A stretch of DNA of 64,000 nucleotides from positions 147,834,473 through 147,898,472 of the forward strand of contig NC_133389.1 in NCBI RefSeq assembly GCF_047511655.1. Direction: 5' to 3'. A program made the position numbers and the translations under genes. The notes under the pieces were generated by a model. That model saw nothing but the letters and a program-made list of their open reading frames with translations. It was not told where the DNA came from and did no database searches. This DNA is from Castor canadensis. Lineage: Eukaryota > Chordata > Mammalia > Rodentia > Castoridae. Positions 1 to 27,928 of the stretch are shown piece after piece (positions within the stretch are counted from its first letter, which is position 1; each line of letters opens with the position of its first letter).

Positions 1-316
1 TGACTTTACAGGAGATTGTCTAAGATAGACTAAGGAGATCTGATTCAGTCTTGAAATGCCTTAAGAGCAAAACTGACACTTCTCTGATGAGTAAGAAATT
101 CCACCTGTGGATGCAACTTTAGCCTGTGCCCGGAGTTCAAGACTCCTCTTAGTGATGGCCTTGCCATCACTTGTCTAGTGTTTACAATCAGACAAACCAA
201 TTCCTTGCAATAAATATCTTCATATATATGTCTCCTGCTGGCTCTGTCTCTGTGCTTGAACCCTAATAGATACCAATACCAAAGGTAAATTTCACCATTT
301 AAAAAAACAAACAAAC

Positions 317-533
317 TTTTTTTGGCAGTGCTGGGGTTTGAACTTAGGGTCTCAGAGTTGCTAGGCAAGCACTCTACCACTTGAGCCATTCCACCAGCCC
401 TTTTTTGTGCTGGGTGTTTTTCAGATAGGGTCTTGCAAACTATTTTTGCTTGGGATGACCTCAAATCACAATTCTCCTGATCTCTGCCTCCTGAATAGTT
501 ACAATTACAGCATAAGCTTCCAGCGCCCAGCTC
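317..533 (-). repeat. Composite SINE (7SL-like + tRNA-like)
   Basis: Read in reverse: a 7SL/B1-like half ending in a T/A-rich linker, then a tRNA-like half with A box TGGCTCAAGTGG-type and B box GTTCAAACCCC. On the plus strand the signature is GGGGTTTGAACTTAGGGTCT followed by CTCTGCCTCCTGAATAGTTA. This two-part structure defines the 'composite SINE' in the later entries. Confidence 0.85.
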
Positions 534-660
534 AAGAAATATTTTTTAAAGTTTTGTCATATGCTAAAAATTACTTTAGGTGCTGAGAATACAATGTTGA
601 ATAGGACCATGTCCTTCTGGAGTTTACAGTCTTTAAGGGAGAAAGATTCAAAGTATAAGT

Positions 661-745
661 ATGGCCTGGGGGTGTGGCTCACTGGTAGAGTACTTGCTTA
701 GCATGTGTAAATTCCTGGGTTGGATCTCCAGCACTGGAAAAAAAT
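661..745 (+). repeat. ID-type SINE
   Basis: GGGGTGTGGCTCACTGGTAG and GGGTTGGATCTCCAGCACTG are the A- and B-box parts of a rodent ID (tRNA-Ala-like) element; its A-rich tail runs into the GT tract. Confidence 0.8.
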
Positions 746-753
746 AGATATAG

Positions 754-754
<1 letters not shown>

Positions 755-809
<55 letters not shown>
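755..809. repeat. GT microsatellite
   Basis: 55 bp of uninterrupted TG, grown from the tail of the ID SINE just upstream. Confidence 0.97.
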
Positions 810-812
<3 letters not shown>

Positions 813-1210
813 TCCAGGTGCTGTCAAGTGCCTCAAAGGAAAAGCAGAGTAAGGGGAGAATTGACAGGATGGGGGGACAGAATGGACAGAAAAGGTGGGA
901 TCGCTAAGAAAAAGATGACAGCTCTGAGGTGAGATTTGAGTGAAGTTAAGGAATGAGGACCTGGGGAAAAGTATTCCAGACATAGCAAGTGTAGATTCAC
1001 CAAGGTAGGAATGACCTTGAAGTATTCGAAGAGGGACAAAAAAGGTTGATGTGTCTAGAGTGATGCCAGGGGTAAGAGTGGTATGAGATGAGGCCAGGGA
1101 AGTAAGCAGAGGCCAGATCATTCAGGGTCTTGGTAGAACAGTAGATTTTTATTATAGTATGAGAGAAAGATACTGGAGGGTTTAAACAAAAATGTTAATA
1201 ATTTGTTTTT

Positions 1211-1291
1211 AAAAGTTCATTCTGGGGGGAGAAATGACCCAAGCCTTGTATGCACATATGAATAATAAAAGAAAAAAAAAGTTCATTCTGG
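1211..1291 (+). mobile_element. Ultra-short L1 3'-end insertion with 15-bp TSD
   Basis: AAAAGTTCATTCTGG occurs at 1211-1225 and 1277-1291. Between them are about 50 bp, GGGAGAAATGACCCAAGCCT then an ATGAATAATAAAAG tail: the last bases of the local L1 3' UTR plus poly(A). A complete but extremely truncated retrotransposition event. Confidence 0.9.
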
Positions 1292-2060
1292 CTCTGTATG
1301 TAGAACACATTGTGGGGTTGTCCTCTTACATCTTCAATAGGCACTTGGGGTTCAAACTTTGTTTTAGGCCTATGTAAGAAGACAAAAGCAGATAGCTTTA
1401 GAAAAATGCAAATTGTCTCAGGTGTTACTTTCACACATTTTTACTTAAAACTATCTATTCCAACTGCCTGCTCCCTGTTTCTTAGATACTTCATATCTCA
1501 AGATACTTTGTATCTTAGTGTGCCTAAATCTAAACCAGTTTCTCTGCTATTGGGGTCTCAGTAAGGAACACCTTCAGTCACTGAGCCTCTTAGATATACT
1601 CTATTCCCTTTTTAGATTCCCTACCTTCCCTCCAAATCCAAAAGTCACAAAAATCTCTTCTTAATATTTCCTAAATCCATGCCCACCCTTTTGTTTCTCC
1701 TGAATTCCCTTAGTTCAAGCTCTCATTTATTCTTAGTTTATGACAATATCATTTTCTCTGGTCTAACTACCACAACTGCCTACCCCCATTTCAATCATTT
1801 CTGCTGCTTTCAAATGATCTTGAAAAAAGCTAAATCTGTTCCTGTCATGACTCAGATTAAAATCCTCCAATAATGTTTGATGCTATTGAACACCTTGATG
1901 CATACATTTTCTTCTCCAAATGCCTTCCAAGTGAAATCAAAGGACCAGTTCCACCAGAAAGTCTCAAACATCTTTCCTCTATACTATGTATAACAGTGAC
2001 TAAATATTTTCAATGTAGTCATTAGCACATTGTTCTAAAATCTTTGATTTACATGTCTTC

Positions 2061-2280
2061 TTTTTTTTGTTGGTGGTACTGGGGTTTGGACTCAGGGCCT
2101 CATGCTTCTAGGCAGGTGCTCTACCACTTGAGCCACCCCTTTAGCCCATTTTTGTGTGTTAAGCATTTTCAAGATAGGATCTCACAAACTATTTGCCTGG
2201 GTTGGTCTCGAACTTCCATCCTCATCTCTGTGCCTCCTGTGTAGCTAGGATTATAGGCAAAAGCTGCCAACCCCTAGCCC
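2061..2280 (-). repeat. Composite SINE
   Basis: TGGTGGTACTGGGGTTTGGA to CTCCTGTGTAGCTAGGATTA; full length, reverse. Confidence 0.85.
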
Positions 2281-2632
2281 TGTCTATCTTCTTATATTTT
2301 AAACTGCTTAGGGACCTCACCCATTCAACTTTGTAGGCACAGGGCTAAATCCACTTAACCAGAAACCTGGCAGCACCACTTTGCTGAATTAAAGTATAAA
2401 AAAATGAATATTGAACAAAAGAATCTCTTAAGACCCCCATCATCCTCATTGCTGTTATAGAGCTCAGCTCTGTAATTGCATCTACTGCTTTTACCTGAGC
2501 CATGTCAGAGGAATCTGAGGCAAAAGGAAAAATCAGTAATACTGATTCTCACCTTTATTTAAAATTCTGGTGTCTTGTTCATCTTGACTATTTCTGCATT
2601 AACTTTAAATATCACACTACAATACTACTTAT

Positions 2633-2717
2633 CTTTTTGGTGGTACTGGGGTTTGAACTCAGGACTATCACATTTGCCAAGGCACATGCTCTAACACTTG
2701 AGCCACTCTGCCAGCCA
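2633..2717 (-). repeat. tRNA-like SINE
   Basis: Only the tRNA half: GGTGGTACTGGGGTTTGAAC to GAGCCACTCTGCCAGCC, reverse. Confidence 0.85.
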
Positions 2718-3005
2718 ATATATTATTTATCTTGAGCTTTTTGGCAACTGACCACTTTACCTAGTTTTGATTCTGTTCAGTAATACTGGTATCTCTCTTG
2801 TTTGAATTCCTTATGACTTTAGACCACAGTGTTCTTTGGGCCTCCACAAGTAGTACAGTCATCTGTTAACGTGTTCTGGCTTTACCATAGACTATCTACT
2901 CTAGCATGTCCATTCTCTCAGCCTTTTGATTTCTTCTTTCACCATCTTCCACAGTAGTTCTGCCGTTATTATTAAAGTTGCCATCTCCAAGTTTCTAAGA
3001 GCAGT

Positions 3006-3179
3006 TTTTGTGTTACTGTGGTTTGAAATCAGAGCCTACACCTTGGGCCACTCTGCCCAGTCCTTTTATAGTGATGGTCTTTTTTCGAGATTGGGTCTCT
3101 AAAACTATGAACTGAGATCCTCCTGATCTCTGCCTCCTGAGTAGTTAGGATTACAGGTGTGAGCCACTGGTGCCCAGCC
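3006..3179 (-). repeat. Composite SINE, diverged
   Basis: Has lost part of the tRNA half; the 7SL-like end GTAGTTAGGATTACAGGTGT is clear. Confidence 0.75.
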
Positions 3180-3230
3180 TATATGAAGACTTTTCTAGTC
3201 TCCCCAGGCAGTTGGCTACCTTTATTTTTT

Positions 3231-3315
3231 CATTTTTTTGGCAGTACTGGGATTTGAACTCAGGGCCTCATACTTGCTAGGCAGGCACTCTACCACTTGA
3301 GCCTCTCTACCAGCC
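3231..3315 (-). repeat. tRNA-like SINE
   Basis: GGCAGTACTGGGATTTGAAC to GAGCCTCTCTACCAGCC. Confidence 0.85.
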
Positions 3316-3760
3316 TAAGAGCAGTTTTAGTAGAATGCTAGCACTGTCTCACCAAATCCTTGTAGGGTATTCCATATCATAAGATAGGGATCCCCTATTG
3401 ATAAATCCTCCCTATTCAATGTTATGCTATAACTGACCCCTGCTCCTGACCCAGGACCCTCAGAATTTAGTTCTTTATGTTCTCGTCCAGCTCCTGATAC
3501 TTGCTGGCTGGTCTTTCACCTTCTTTAACATATTTCTTTCTTACCTCAGCAAGCATAGGACTTCCCAGTTGCCAATCTGGTGCCATGGAAGGAAGGTGGG
3601 AGAAATTCCTTTATGGGACATATGTTATCTTAAAAGACAGGTTCCTGTATCTTCAAGCAAAGGAGGAACACCAGCTTCTTACCAAGAATGATTAGGCCAT
3701 TTCTGAAGCATTCAGAGGAATCTAGGATTTCAAGTTTCTTTTTATCATGTTTGTTAGCAT

Positions 3761-3855
3761 ATATTAGTTGCACAGGGGACTTCATTATGACATTTCCATG
3801 TATGCTTACAATGTACCTTGCTTAAGTTCACCCCTACCATCATTCTCCTTCGAGT
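3761..3855 (-). repeat. Old L1 3'-end-like repeat
   Basis: Reverse of GGAGAATGATGGTAGGGGTG followed by a GTACATTGTAAGC-like segment. Related copies occur at 25265-25365 (-) and 63785-63908 (+), so it is an interspersed family, probably an old L1 3' UTR. Confidence 0.5.
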
Positions 3856-3970
3856 CTTTTAAGTGTACCAACCCAGATGTCCATGTCCTTTTTCTTTCCC
3901 AATCAAGGCACTCTTTTTATGTAATGTATTTGCTGAAGATGAAAATTTTTCCCACTTCTAGAACTATACT

Positions 3971-4068
3971 ATTTTTTTTTTTTGGTCAGTAAGGGGTTTG
4001 AACTCAGAACTTCATGCTTCCAAAGCAAGTGCTCTACTGCTTGATGCATGAGCCACATCTCCAGTCCA
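3971..4068 (-). repeat. tRNA-like SINE
   Basis: T-run, then AAGGGGTTTGAACTCAGAAC to CACATCTCCAGTCC. Confidence 0.8.
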
Positions 4069-4312
4069 GATTGTACTACTTTTAAGTCCTGGACCTGACC
4101 ATCAGCCTTTTCTGCTCTCTAGATAAAGGGGATGAGATTCTATGAGATTCTATATTTTTCCAAGGATGTCCTATATCATTTACACTTAACCTTTAATTGG
4201 AGATTAATCACTCCCAGTATTTCACTGTCTTTCTCTAATATCTCAGGAGCTTTTAACTTCACCTACTATTGCCAACTAGATGGCAAGTGATCCAGATCTA
4301 AAAATCATATTT

Positions 4313-4412
4313 AAGCTGAGCATAGTAGTATATGCCTGTAATCCCAGCACTCAGGAGACTGAGGCAGGAGGTCAAGGCCAGCCTAGGCCACAGTGAGAAC
4401 TTGTCTCAAAAA
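4313..4412 (+). repeat. B1-like SINE
   Basis: TATGCCTGTAATCCCAGCAC, GAGGCAGGAGG and CTTGTCTCAAAAAAAC mark a 7SL-derived monomer. Confidence 0.85.
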
Positions 4413-4424
4413 AACAAAAAGAAA

Positions 4425-4706
4425 AGGTTAGATCAAAAAGAATTAACCTAGAAGGTAACACACACACACAGGAAATCAATGTGAGTCAACTCCCTGTATA
4501 GCTATCCTTATCTCAACCAGCAAAAACACTTGTTCCTTCCTATTATTGCTTGTACTCTCTCTTCAACAAAATTAGAGATAAGGGCAAAATAGTTTCTGCT
4601 GGGTATTGAGGGGGTGGGGGGAAGAGGGAGGGGGCGGAGTGGGTGGTAAGGGGGCAGGGGGGAGAAATGACCCAAGCCTTGTATGCACATATGAATAATA
4701 AAAAAA
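4425..4706 (+). mobile_element. L1 3' UTR fragment, plus orientation
   Basis: About 280 bp matching in reverse complement the 3' end of the L1 at 29365-32163: CAACCAGCAAAAACACTTGT, a G-rich tract at 4610-4662, then GAAATGACCCAAGCCTTGTA and an AATAATAAAAAAA tail. No clear target-site duplication. Confidence 0.88.
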
Positions 4707-5480
4707 TAGCAAGCCTGGCCCCCTCCCTGGCCTTGCTTCTTCTCTCTCAGTGTGACTTCTTCCCAGCTTCTCTGTCATATTATGACACAGTCATGGTCCC
4801 TCACCAGACATTAATGGCATGCTATTTCAACTTTCCAGCTTCCGGGATCAGAAGCCAAATAAACCTCTTGCCTTTATAAATCACCTAGTCTCAAGTGCTT
4901 CTATCACTGAGTTAAGCCGCAGTCCAAGTATGACAATGATAGGGTAACACTATGTTATTCTTATGGGATGAGAAAGAAGGAAGCAGCCAGGTAAAAAGGA
5001 TAGAGATGGGAGAAGGGATAGGAAACAGGACCCTCTAGGATCTAGATGGTATAGTTAACACCATGGTCCTCATGGAGGATCAAGAAGCAAGTCTGTGTGT
5101 GGCCTAGTATGTTTAGCTGCAGGGAGCAGCTAAAAGAGAATTCTAGGATTGTTTGGTACTATCTATGTCTAGGTACTATGATAAGCCCCCTGCCCCCCCC
5201 CACCTCTGGCCTCATTTCCTACTACTTCCCACCACTTTCCACCTCTCAATGGGCTTCAAACCCTTGATCTACCTAAAGTATAGCAAGATTGTTCCTGTTG
5301 GAGCCTTTGCACATGCTGTTCCACACACCTGAAGGCAGTTTCCCCTTTTTTTTTTTTTTTTGGTGGCACAGGGGCCAGTTTCAAGTTGTCAAAATCACTT
5401 CCTCAGTTCATTTTTAGGCTTGTATTCAGTATCACATTCTGAGGCCTACCTGAATCACCTATGTAAAACAGCAATCTCAA

Positions 5481-5733
5481 GCCAATAGTGGTAGTTCCTT
5501 AGAGGGTGAGGCAGGAGGATCCCTTAAGCTCAGAATTTTAAGGCTAGCCTGGGCAAGAGTAAGACCCTATCTCAAAACAGCAATCCGCTGTACCCCTCCA
5601 TGTCCATCATGTATCATGCTTTATTTATTTATAGATGGGATCTCACTATGTAGCACAGGCTGGCCAGCCTAACTCAATCTTCCTGTCTCAGCCTCCCTAC
5701 TGCTGGGATTACAAGCATACACAACATCACCCA
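5481..5733. repeat. Two B1-like SINEs in opposite orientation
   Basis: A plus copy at 5481-5578 (GAGGCAGGAGGATCCCTTAA) and a minus copy at 5621-5733 (CACTATGTAGCACAGGCTGG), 42 bp apart. Such inverted pairs can fold in RNA. Confidence 0.8.
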
Positions 5734-5818
5734 TCTCCTGCTTCATTTTTTCATTCTATAGGACATATAATTACTTGACATTTTATTGTATGCTAACACA
5801 AAATTAGATAATACAACA

Positions 5819-5900
5819 TTTTTTTTCCTTTGGTGAGTCTGGGGTTTTAACTCAGGTCTTCACGCTTGCAAAGCAGGCACTCTACTGCTTGAGCCACAGT
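5819..5900 (-). repeat. tRNA-like SINE
   Basis: GGTGAGTCTGGGGTTTTAAC to TACTGCTTGAGCCACAG. Confidence 0.8.
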
Positions 5901-6093
5901 TAGTCAACAACATATACTTATATACCTTAGAGTATGTGATACTGCCTACATTCTCTTGTTAGAATATAAGCTCTATGACAGGACTCATTCACTTCTCCGG
6001 CTCCTAGTATATTCCCTCCAAATATATATGTCCAAATTAGTCAAGAAACCTTGACACCAGAATGACTGGTTGCGATGCCACATGGGTTAAGCT

Positions 6094-6559
6094 TGTTGGG
6101 GTCAGGTCCTTGTCCCAGGTCAGTCCAACAATGGCAAGCCCAGACAGTGGGTGAATAGCAAGCAAGAGAAAGCTTATTGAATTACAGAGCACCCGATGGG
6201 ACTCAGAAAGACTGAGCCATCACAGCTGCGACATCTATAGTTTTTATCTGGTTCTTAGGATAAGGTTAGCAAGCCCCTGGAAACAGCTTTCTGATGTTAG
6301 TCTTAGTTTTGTTACAAGGTCTTGACTCACTTTTTTCCCCCCTTATCCTCTCTCCCAAAAGTTGTTTGACAAACTTTTAACTGTTCTTATCCCCCTTTTG
6401 CACCTGGGCCCACATTCTGGTGACACATTCAAGGGGAGTGCTGTCTGAGCCCACATCCTGCTGTCTTTGCTCTTGCCTTACTTGTCATTTCTGGTGATTT
6501 CAGCCAGCCACTTTCTAGCCCCCAATCCTGACTGCCTAAGGTCAAGCTAGGCCCTAACA
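6094..6559 (-). mobile_element. Solo LTR of an endogenous retrovirus
   Basis: 466 bp bounded by TGTTGGGG and CCCTAACA, the terminal inverted repeat of an LTR. In reverse it has a TATA-like ATAAAAAC segment and an AATAAG-type poly(A) signal before GCTTTCTCTTGCTTGC. No internal viral genes nearby, so it is a solo LTR. Flanks do not show a clean target-site duplication. Confidence 0.75.
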
Positions 6560-6665
6560 ATCTCACTTACTCCTCAAAACTGTATTAAATAGCTAGTATT
6601 GCTATTCTCACTTTATAGTTAGCAGGAAGTTATGGCCTACAAAGGTTAAATAAGGACCTTGAAAT
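6560..6665 (+). repeat. MIR fragment
   Basis: CTCAAAACTGTATTAAATAG and TTCTCACTTTATAG, then AAAGGTTAAATAAGG follow the order of the MIR 3' core. Confidence 0.6.
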
Positions 6666-7129
6666 AAATGAGAAATGGAGACTTAATTCCTGAAATGAAT
6701 CAAGGCTGTCCTTTTGAATGGAATAAGGAAAACCAAATCATTAACACCGAATAAAACGCTGGCCTGCTGAAAGAATGCAGACATTAGCGCTGTTAGGCAA
6801 CTGAGCCTCTTCCCTGAGGGCATGACCTTAAGTTTCCCTCTCAACACCCATGGGGTAAGACACTCATTAAGGAGCCAGTCTTGACAGTCAGAGAGACGGC
6901 TTGTCGGACTCAGCACTCACGAGGTCGGACAGTTACATAATTAATCAGATCCCGGGTTTTCCTTGGGCCCCGGGGCGGGGCTCACGTGTCGGGGCCTCGC
7001 CACCCGAAGCAGCTTCCTAAGGAAACTGCTGCAGTGGTCCAATCTGGGGTACCCCGCTCCCAGCGGGAAGGGGGGGCGAGCCGTAGTCGTTGATTACTGC
7101 AAAGATGCGCAAGCGCGTGCTCAGAGCCG

Positions 7130-7390
<261 letters not shown>

Positions 7391-7626
7391 CAGACCCTGC
7401 GCCCTTCTGATTGGCTGGCTCGAGAAGGAGGCAGTTTCTGCTGGCTTTAGGACGCAGGGATCGTGCGTCGGTTTGACGCAATCGGAGAGGAAGAAAGGGC
7501 GTGTCTGGTTGTTGACGGGGCCAGCCGATTGGTTGGAAAGCGTCGGAGCCGGCCAGCCCGGCCCGGCCTCAGGGCGGCGCCGCGGGACTGATCCCAGACT
7601 GGGCTACCGGCTTCCAAGAAATGAAC

Positions 7627-23920
<16,294 letters not shown>

Positions 23921-24812
23921 GGAAGAAAGAACTGATGTCACCCACTTCTAATTTTAGTTTGTTCGCTTTTAGGAAATGCTTTCATAATTCGTTTTCAGAA
24001 GTCAGAACACATTTTTGATTATAAACCTGCTCCATTGAAAATTTGCACATAGAAAAAAGAAAGAAAATTTGCACATAGAATACCTTCTTGTATGTAGAAT
24101 TATTTGTCCAATCAAATGTAATTCAAACTAATGTATATATTCACAGGTTCTGCATTTATAAGAAGGAGATGACATCATGCAGAAGAGCAGAAATTGAACT
24201 GTAAATTTACCTTTTAATTATTATCTTACCTGAAAAGGGTTGAGATACACAGTATATGTTACAGTAACTATATCATGTTTAAGTTATTAAGTTCGAGTAT
24301 TTGTAACTTATTGTTGTAGGGCCTGCTGTATGGCTTAGGATGTTTGAGTAATGATCATATATTTAAAGTTAAAACTATGATGTAACTGTTAATGAAGGTT
24401 CCTTGGCACTTTTGGTATTTTAAATTGTTCTTATGGGTAGTAATAGATAATTCAGTGCCATAGTGAAGTCAGTTCCTAGATAAACAGCAAGTTTTGTTGT
24501 TGGTTTTTGTTGTTGTTGTTTGTTTTTTGGTAAGTGGTCCAGAGCTTTAAGCCACATTTCCAATAGTTTACAGGATTCTCCCAGGTACTTTGGCTGCTTT
24601 TCCCATAATGCTAATCATGTGTCAAATTTTGCCTACCACAGTAGGCAGCAGATGAAGATAAATTGGTTGATACGTCTCCAGCATTATGCATACCTATATT
24701 CTATTTATTGTGTGTACTCACTTTCAATAATATATTCCAAACTGGTATTTTTTTAAACAAATCAATGCAAAGACTGAAGTGGTAACTTAATAAAGTTAAT
24801 TTGTTTATTTTT
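23921..24812 (+). other. COQ10B: COQ10B 3' UTR with poly(A) signal
   Basis: About 890 nt of AT-rich sequence after the stop with almost no SINE content, ending near an AATAAA at 24789-24794. An 18-bp direct repeat (GAAAATTTGCACATAGAA) occurs at 24037 and 24063. The poly(A) site is inferred from the signal; shorter alternative ends cannot be excluded. Confidence 0.6.
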
Positions 24813-24870
24813 TTGTAGTTACTTTGGTTATTGAAATCTTTTTGTTCCAATGTGGCTGTTTTGGTTTTTG

Positions 24871-25185
24871 TTGTTTGTTGTTTGGTGGTGCTAGGGTTTG
24901 AACTTAAGGCCGCGCATTTGGTAGGCAGGCACTCTACCATTTGAGCCACACCTGCAGTCCCTTTTTGCAAGATAGGGTCTTGCTTTTTGCCTAGGTTGGC
25001 CTGAACCGTGATCCTCCTGTTTTATGCTTCCCACCATCACTGGGATGACAAGGCACCACCACACCCAGCTTTTTTCCATTGAGATCGTTCTAAACTTTTT
25101 TGCCCAGGCCGGCCTGGAGCCACAGTCTTCCTGATCTCTGCCTCCCACATAGCTTGGAATGATTGGTACACACCATGCACCTAGC
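24871..25185 (-). repeat. Composite SINE, extended
   Basis: GGTGGTGCTAGGGTTTGAAC at the tRNA half; the 7SL-like part appears twice (24960-25070 and 25075-25185). Confidence 0.75.
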
Positions 25186-25264
25186 TTTTAGTGTGTATTT
25201 AAGCAGAAAAACCATTTCATGTCACTTTTTAAATCTTATAATCAGCATTTTGAAATTTTATTTT

Positions 25265-25465
25265 TGAACTAGTAAACAATAATAGGGGATTTCATTGTGG
25301 TAATTCTGTACATGCATATAGTGTATCTTGAACATGCTTACCCTCCATTATATTTCCATTTCATAGCTTAAACTTAAGGGTCTGGTGGAGTGGCTTAAGT
25401 AGTAGAGCGCCTGTAGCAAGCATAGCAAATGTGAGGCCCTGAGTTCAAACCCTAGTACCATCAAA
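25265..25465. repeat. Old L1-like fragment and tRNA-like SINE
   Basis: Reverse L1-like piece 25265-25365 (GGGGATTTCATTGTGGTAAT); plus tRNA-like 25376-25465 (GGTCTGGTGGAGTGGCTTAA). Confidence 0.65.
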
Positions 25466-25830
25466 AAAAGAAAGAATATATACATACTTTCATATTGTAA
25501 GGTCCTGCACTTGATTCCCAGCACTGCTTAAACACTTTGACAAATCCAGGCGAAATTCAGTCTTCCTTTACTCAGTACTGATCTTTCCTCATGATCAACA
25601 AGGGAATGAATTTGTTTAATGGATCTTTTTTGAACACCTGCTTTCTCTTAGACACTGGCTCTCTAGTGGTGAGGAACGCACACCAATTTCCTCACATGAA
25701 GCCTTGTTGTGCTTTGGCACAAGTAAGTCAGGATCCTCCCACTTACAGATGAAGTATATCCCAGAGCATAAGTAGGCTGTATATAATTATGTCCTGTTAA
25801 ATAACAGTAACAAAGTTTTGAGTTTGTTTG

Positions 25831-26065
25831 GTTGGTTGGTTGGTTGGGTTTTTGAGTCAGAATTTCCCTGTGTAGCCCAGAAGCCCAGGCTGCCCTCCAA
25901 CTTGTGATCTTCCTGTCTCAGCTTTCCACATGCTGAGATTTCAGGCATGTGCTGCCATGCCCAGCAACTAGCCCTAGGTTTTTTGAAACAGTATCTCCCT
26001 ATTCAGCTCAAGCTAGCTTTGTACTCCAGATCCTCCTGTCTTTGTCTCCCTAGTGCTGGATTACA
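25831..26065 (-). repeat. B1-like SINE pair with GGTT microsatellite
   Basis: (GGTT)n 25831-25846; reverse B1-like 25850-25967 (CCTGTGTAGCCCAGAAGCCC); a second fragment 25977-26065. Confidence 0.78.
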
Positions 26066-26671
26066 TTCAAAATACAACTCACATATTCTATTCTTTTCCT
26101 ATACCATTCTATTACTCTTCCTATGGAAATAAGAATTCAAAATTTGACACTACTTTTACAAATGCTGTAGGTAAACTTTTAAGTTCAAAATCTTGATGTG
26201 ATGTAACTGGGCTGATACTAGGATAGTATGTAGATGGCATTTTGGTCAGGGAACTCAGGAATACTAGACTATTGCTTTGACCTAATCATCTCTCAAGGAG
26301 GTGCACAGGCAAATAACGGGAGAGGAAAAAAAGTTGATTATTCATTATCCCATCATGCTGAATTTTAAGGATGTTGTAAGCTTGGGACTAAATTTAGTTA
26401 CCTAATCTAACCCCAAATTCTAGAAGTTAGTTTAGGTAGTTTTCTTACGTTAGCTCTAATGCTCCCTTACATAGCAACCACAGTGGCCATTTGAGAGGGA
26501 TGCTGAATAATAACTGTGATGCTGGGCTTGTAAGTAGGTTCTTAAGCCCAAACTTAAGAGTGTCAGAGTTTTTTTGTTTTTTTGTTTTATATCTTTCTGG
26601 GATTCATCTGATTGTACATGACATTCTATACTGAGACCCTCCAAGAAGGAAATTATTGCTGTTATTATTAT

Positions 26672-26978
26672 TACTTTATTTTTTGAGACAGGTTTTCGCT
26701 GTGTGTCCCAAGCTGACCTGGATCTTGCTAAGAATCCTCCTGCCTCCACCTTTCAAGTGCTGGGATTACAGGCATGTACACTATCCCTAACTAGAAAGGG
26801 TTTTTTTGTTTTTGTTTTTAGGGTAGTTTTGTAATATTTTCCTTTTTCCCTGTATATAAGATAAAAGCTCATAAGACTGGCACATGTAGATCTCTGGGAT
26901 TTCATGGAGCTGCCTACATGGATTTTTCAAGACTTAGGGCTTCCTGCAAATGCTCTACCACTTAAGCCATGTCCCCAG
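26672..26978 (-). repeat. B1-like and tRNA-like SINE fragments
   Basis: B1-like 26672-26790 (GTGCTGGGATTACAGGCATG); tRNA-like end 26935-26978 (GCTCTACCACTTAAGCCATG). Confidence 0.75.
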
Positions 26979-27808
26979 CCTCAAGGCTCAAGTTTTAGGC
27001 ATTTAAAACATTTTTGTTTTGCACATAGTACTTAGCATAGTACTACATGTCAGGCACAGTTTTTTTTAAGTATTTGCAAACATTTAATAACTTTTTGAGT
27101 AGATAAAATTGTTATCCCTACTTTACATAAGTATAAAGAAAGAGATACATAGAAGTAAAGTAACTTGACCAAAGTTACACTAAGCAGGAAGGATAGGGTA
27201 AAACCCACAACCCAGCTCCAGTATCTACTCTCATTTGTTTATTTAGTCCAGCAGCCTAGAGGTCGTGACCTGGGGACTTAAAGTTTGGCATATATGCTTA
27301 CTGTGTAGAAAAAGGGGAAGAAAACACTATCATCATATGTTATAATAAAGTTTTCCTTGAAGTGGCCATCTGACCAGTGGAACCCAAGAAAAATGATGGC
27401 ATGGGACTGCTGGATATGATTTTTCTCTCTGTGGAAGGAAACTTAAAAGAGAAATTCTCTTCCTTGGTTTTTACTAGATTGAACATGAAATTTGTTGCTA
27501 CATCTGCCTTCTTTTCACTTGAGGAAAGGAAAAATAATTTCGGAATAATAAACTCGAGACTCTTTAACATCATCAAGGATTAATAACTAACCTTGTAGTT
27601 GTAGTTACCAACTTAACTGTGGTTATATGAAATAACAGACTTCTGTTCGTCACTTTACTTAGGTGATCGTTGCTTGTAGTACCCCTTTATCATCCTGCTC
27701 CACTGAACTAGTTGCTTCTAGGATGTTCAGCTACAGTCCTAAGGCTCACCTGCAATCATCCTATGACTTATCATTTCTATTCTTTGGGGTTTCTTATTTC
27801 TTAAATCT

Positions 27809-27928
27809 TTTGGTTCCCTTTTTTTTGTTGTTCATTTATTCATATGTGCATACATTGTTTGGGCCATTTCTCCCCCCTTCCCCCCCCACCTCCCTCTGTC
27901 TCCCTCCCTTACTCCCCTTTGGTTCCCT
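27809..27928 (-). mobile_element. Short L1 3'-end insertion with 11-bp TSD
   Basis: TTTGGTTCCCT at 27809-27819 and 27918-27928; between them 98 bp of reverse L1 tail (ATTCATATGTGCATACATTG and a C-rich tract). Confidence 0.88.

Larger units (their letters stand above)
1..6959. other. Intergenic region upstream of COQ10B
   Basis: No coding exon recognised. About half is retroposon (listed separately). Non-repeat stretches lie at 1300-2040, 2280-2630, 3320-3750 and 4720-5340. The stretch 830-1200 reads like an old mammalian interspersed repeat (TATTCCAGACATAGCAAGTG, then AGGCCAGATCATTCAGGGTC), but I cannot name it. Confidence 0.6.

Noticed and set aside
6080-6575. Target-site duplication for the LTR at 6094-6559
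   Set aside because: Flanks TAAGCT and ATCTCA do not match, so no TSD is claimed.
27340-27583. Overlapping frames of 78 and 68 codons on opposite strands
   Set aside because: Both open by chance over the same 240 bp; no family recognised and no other gene evidence.
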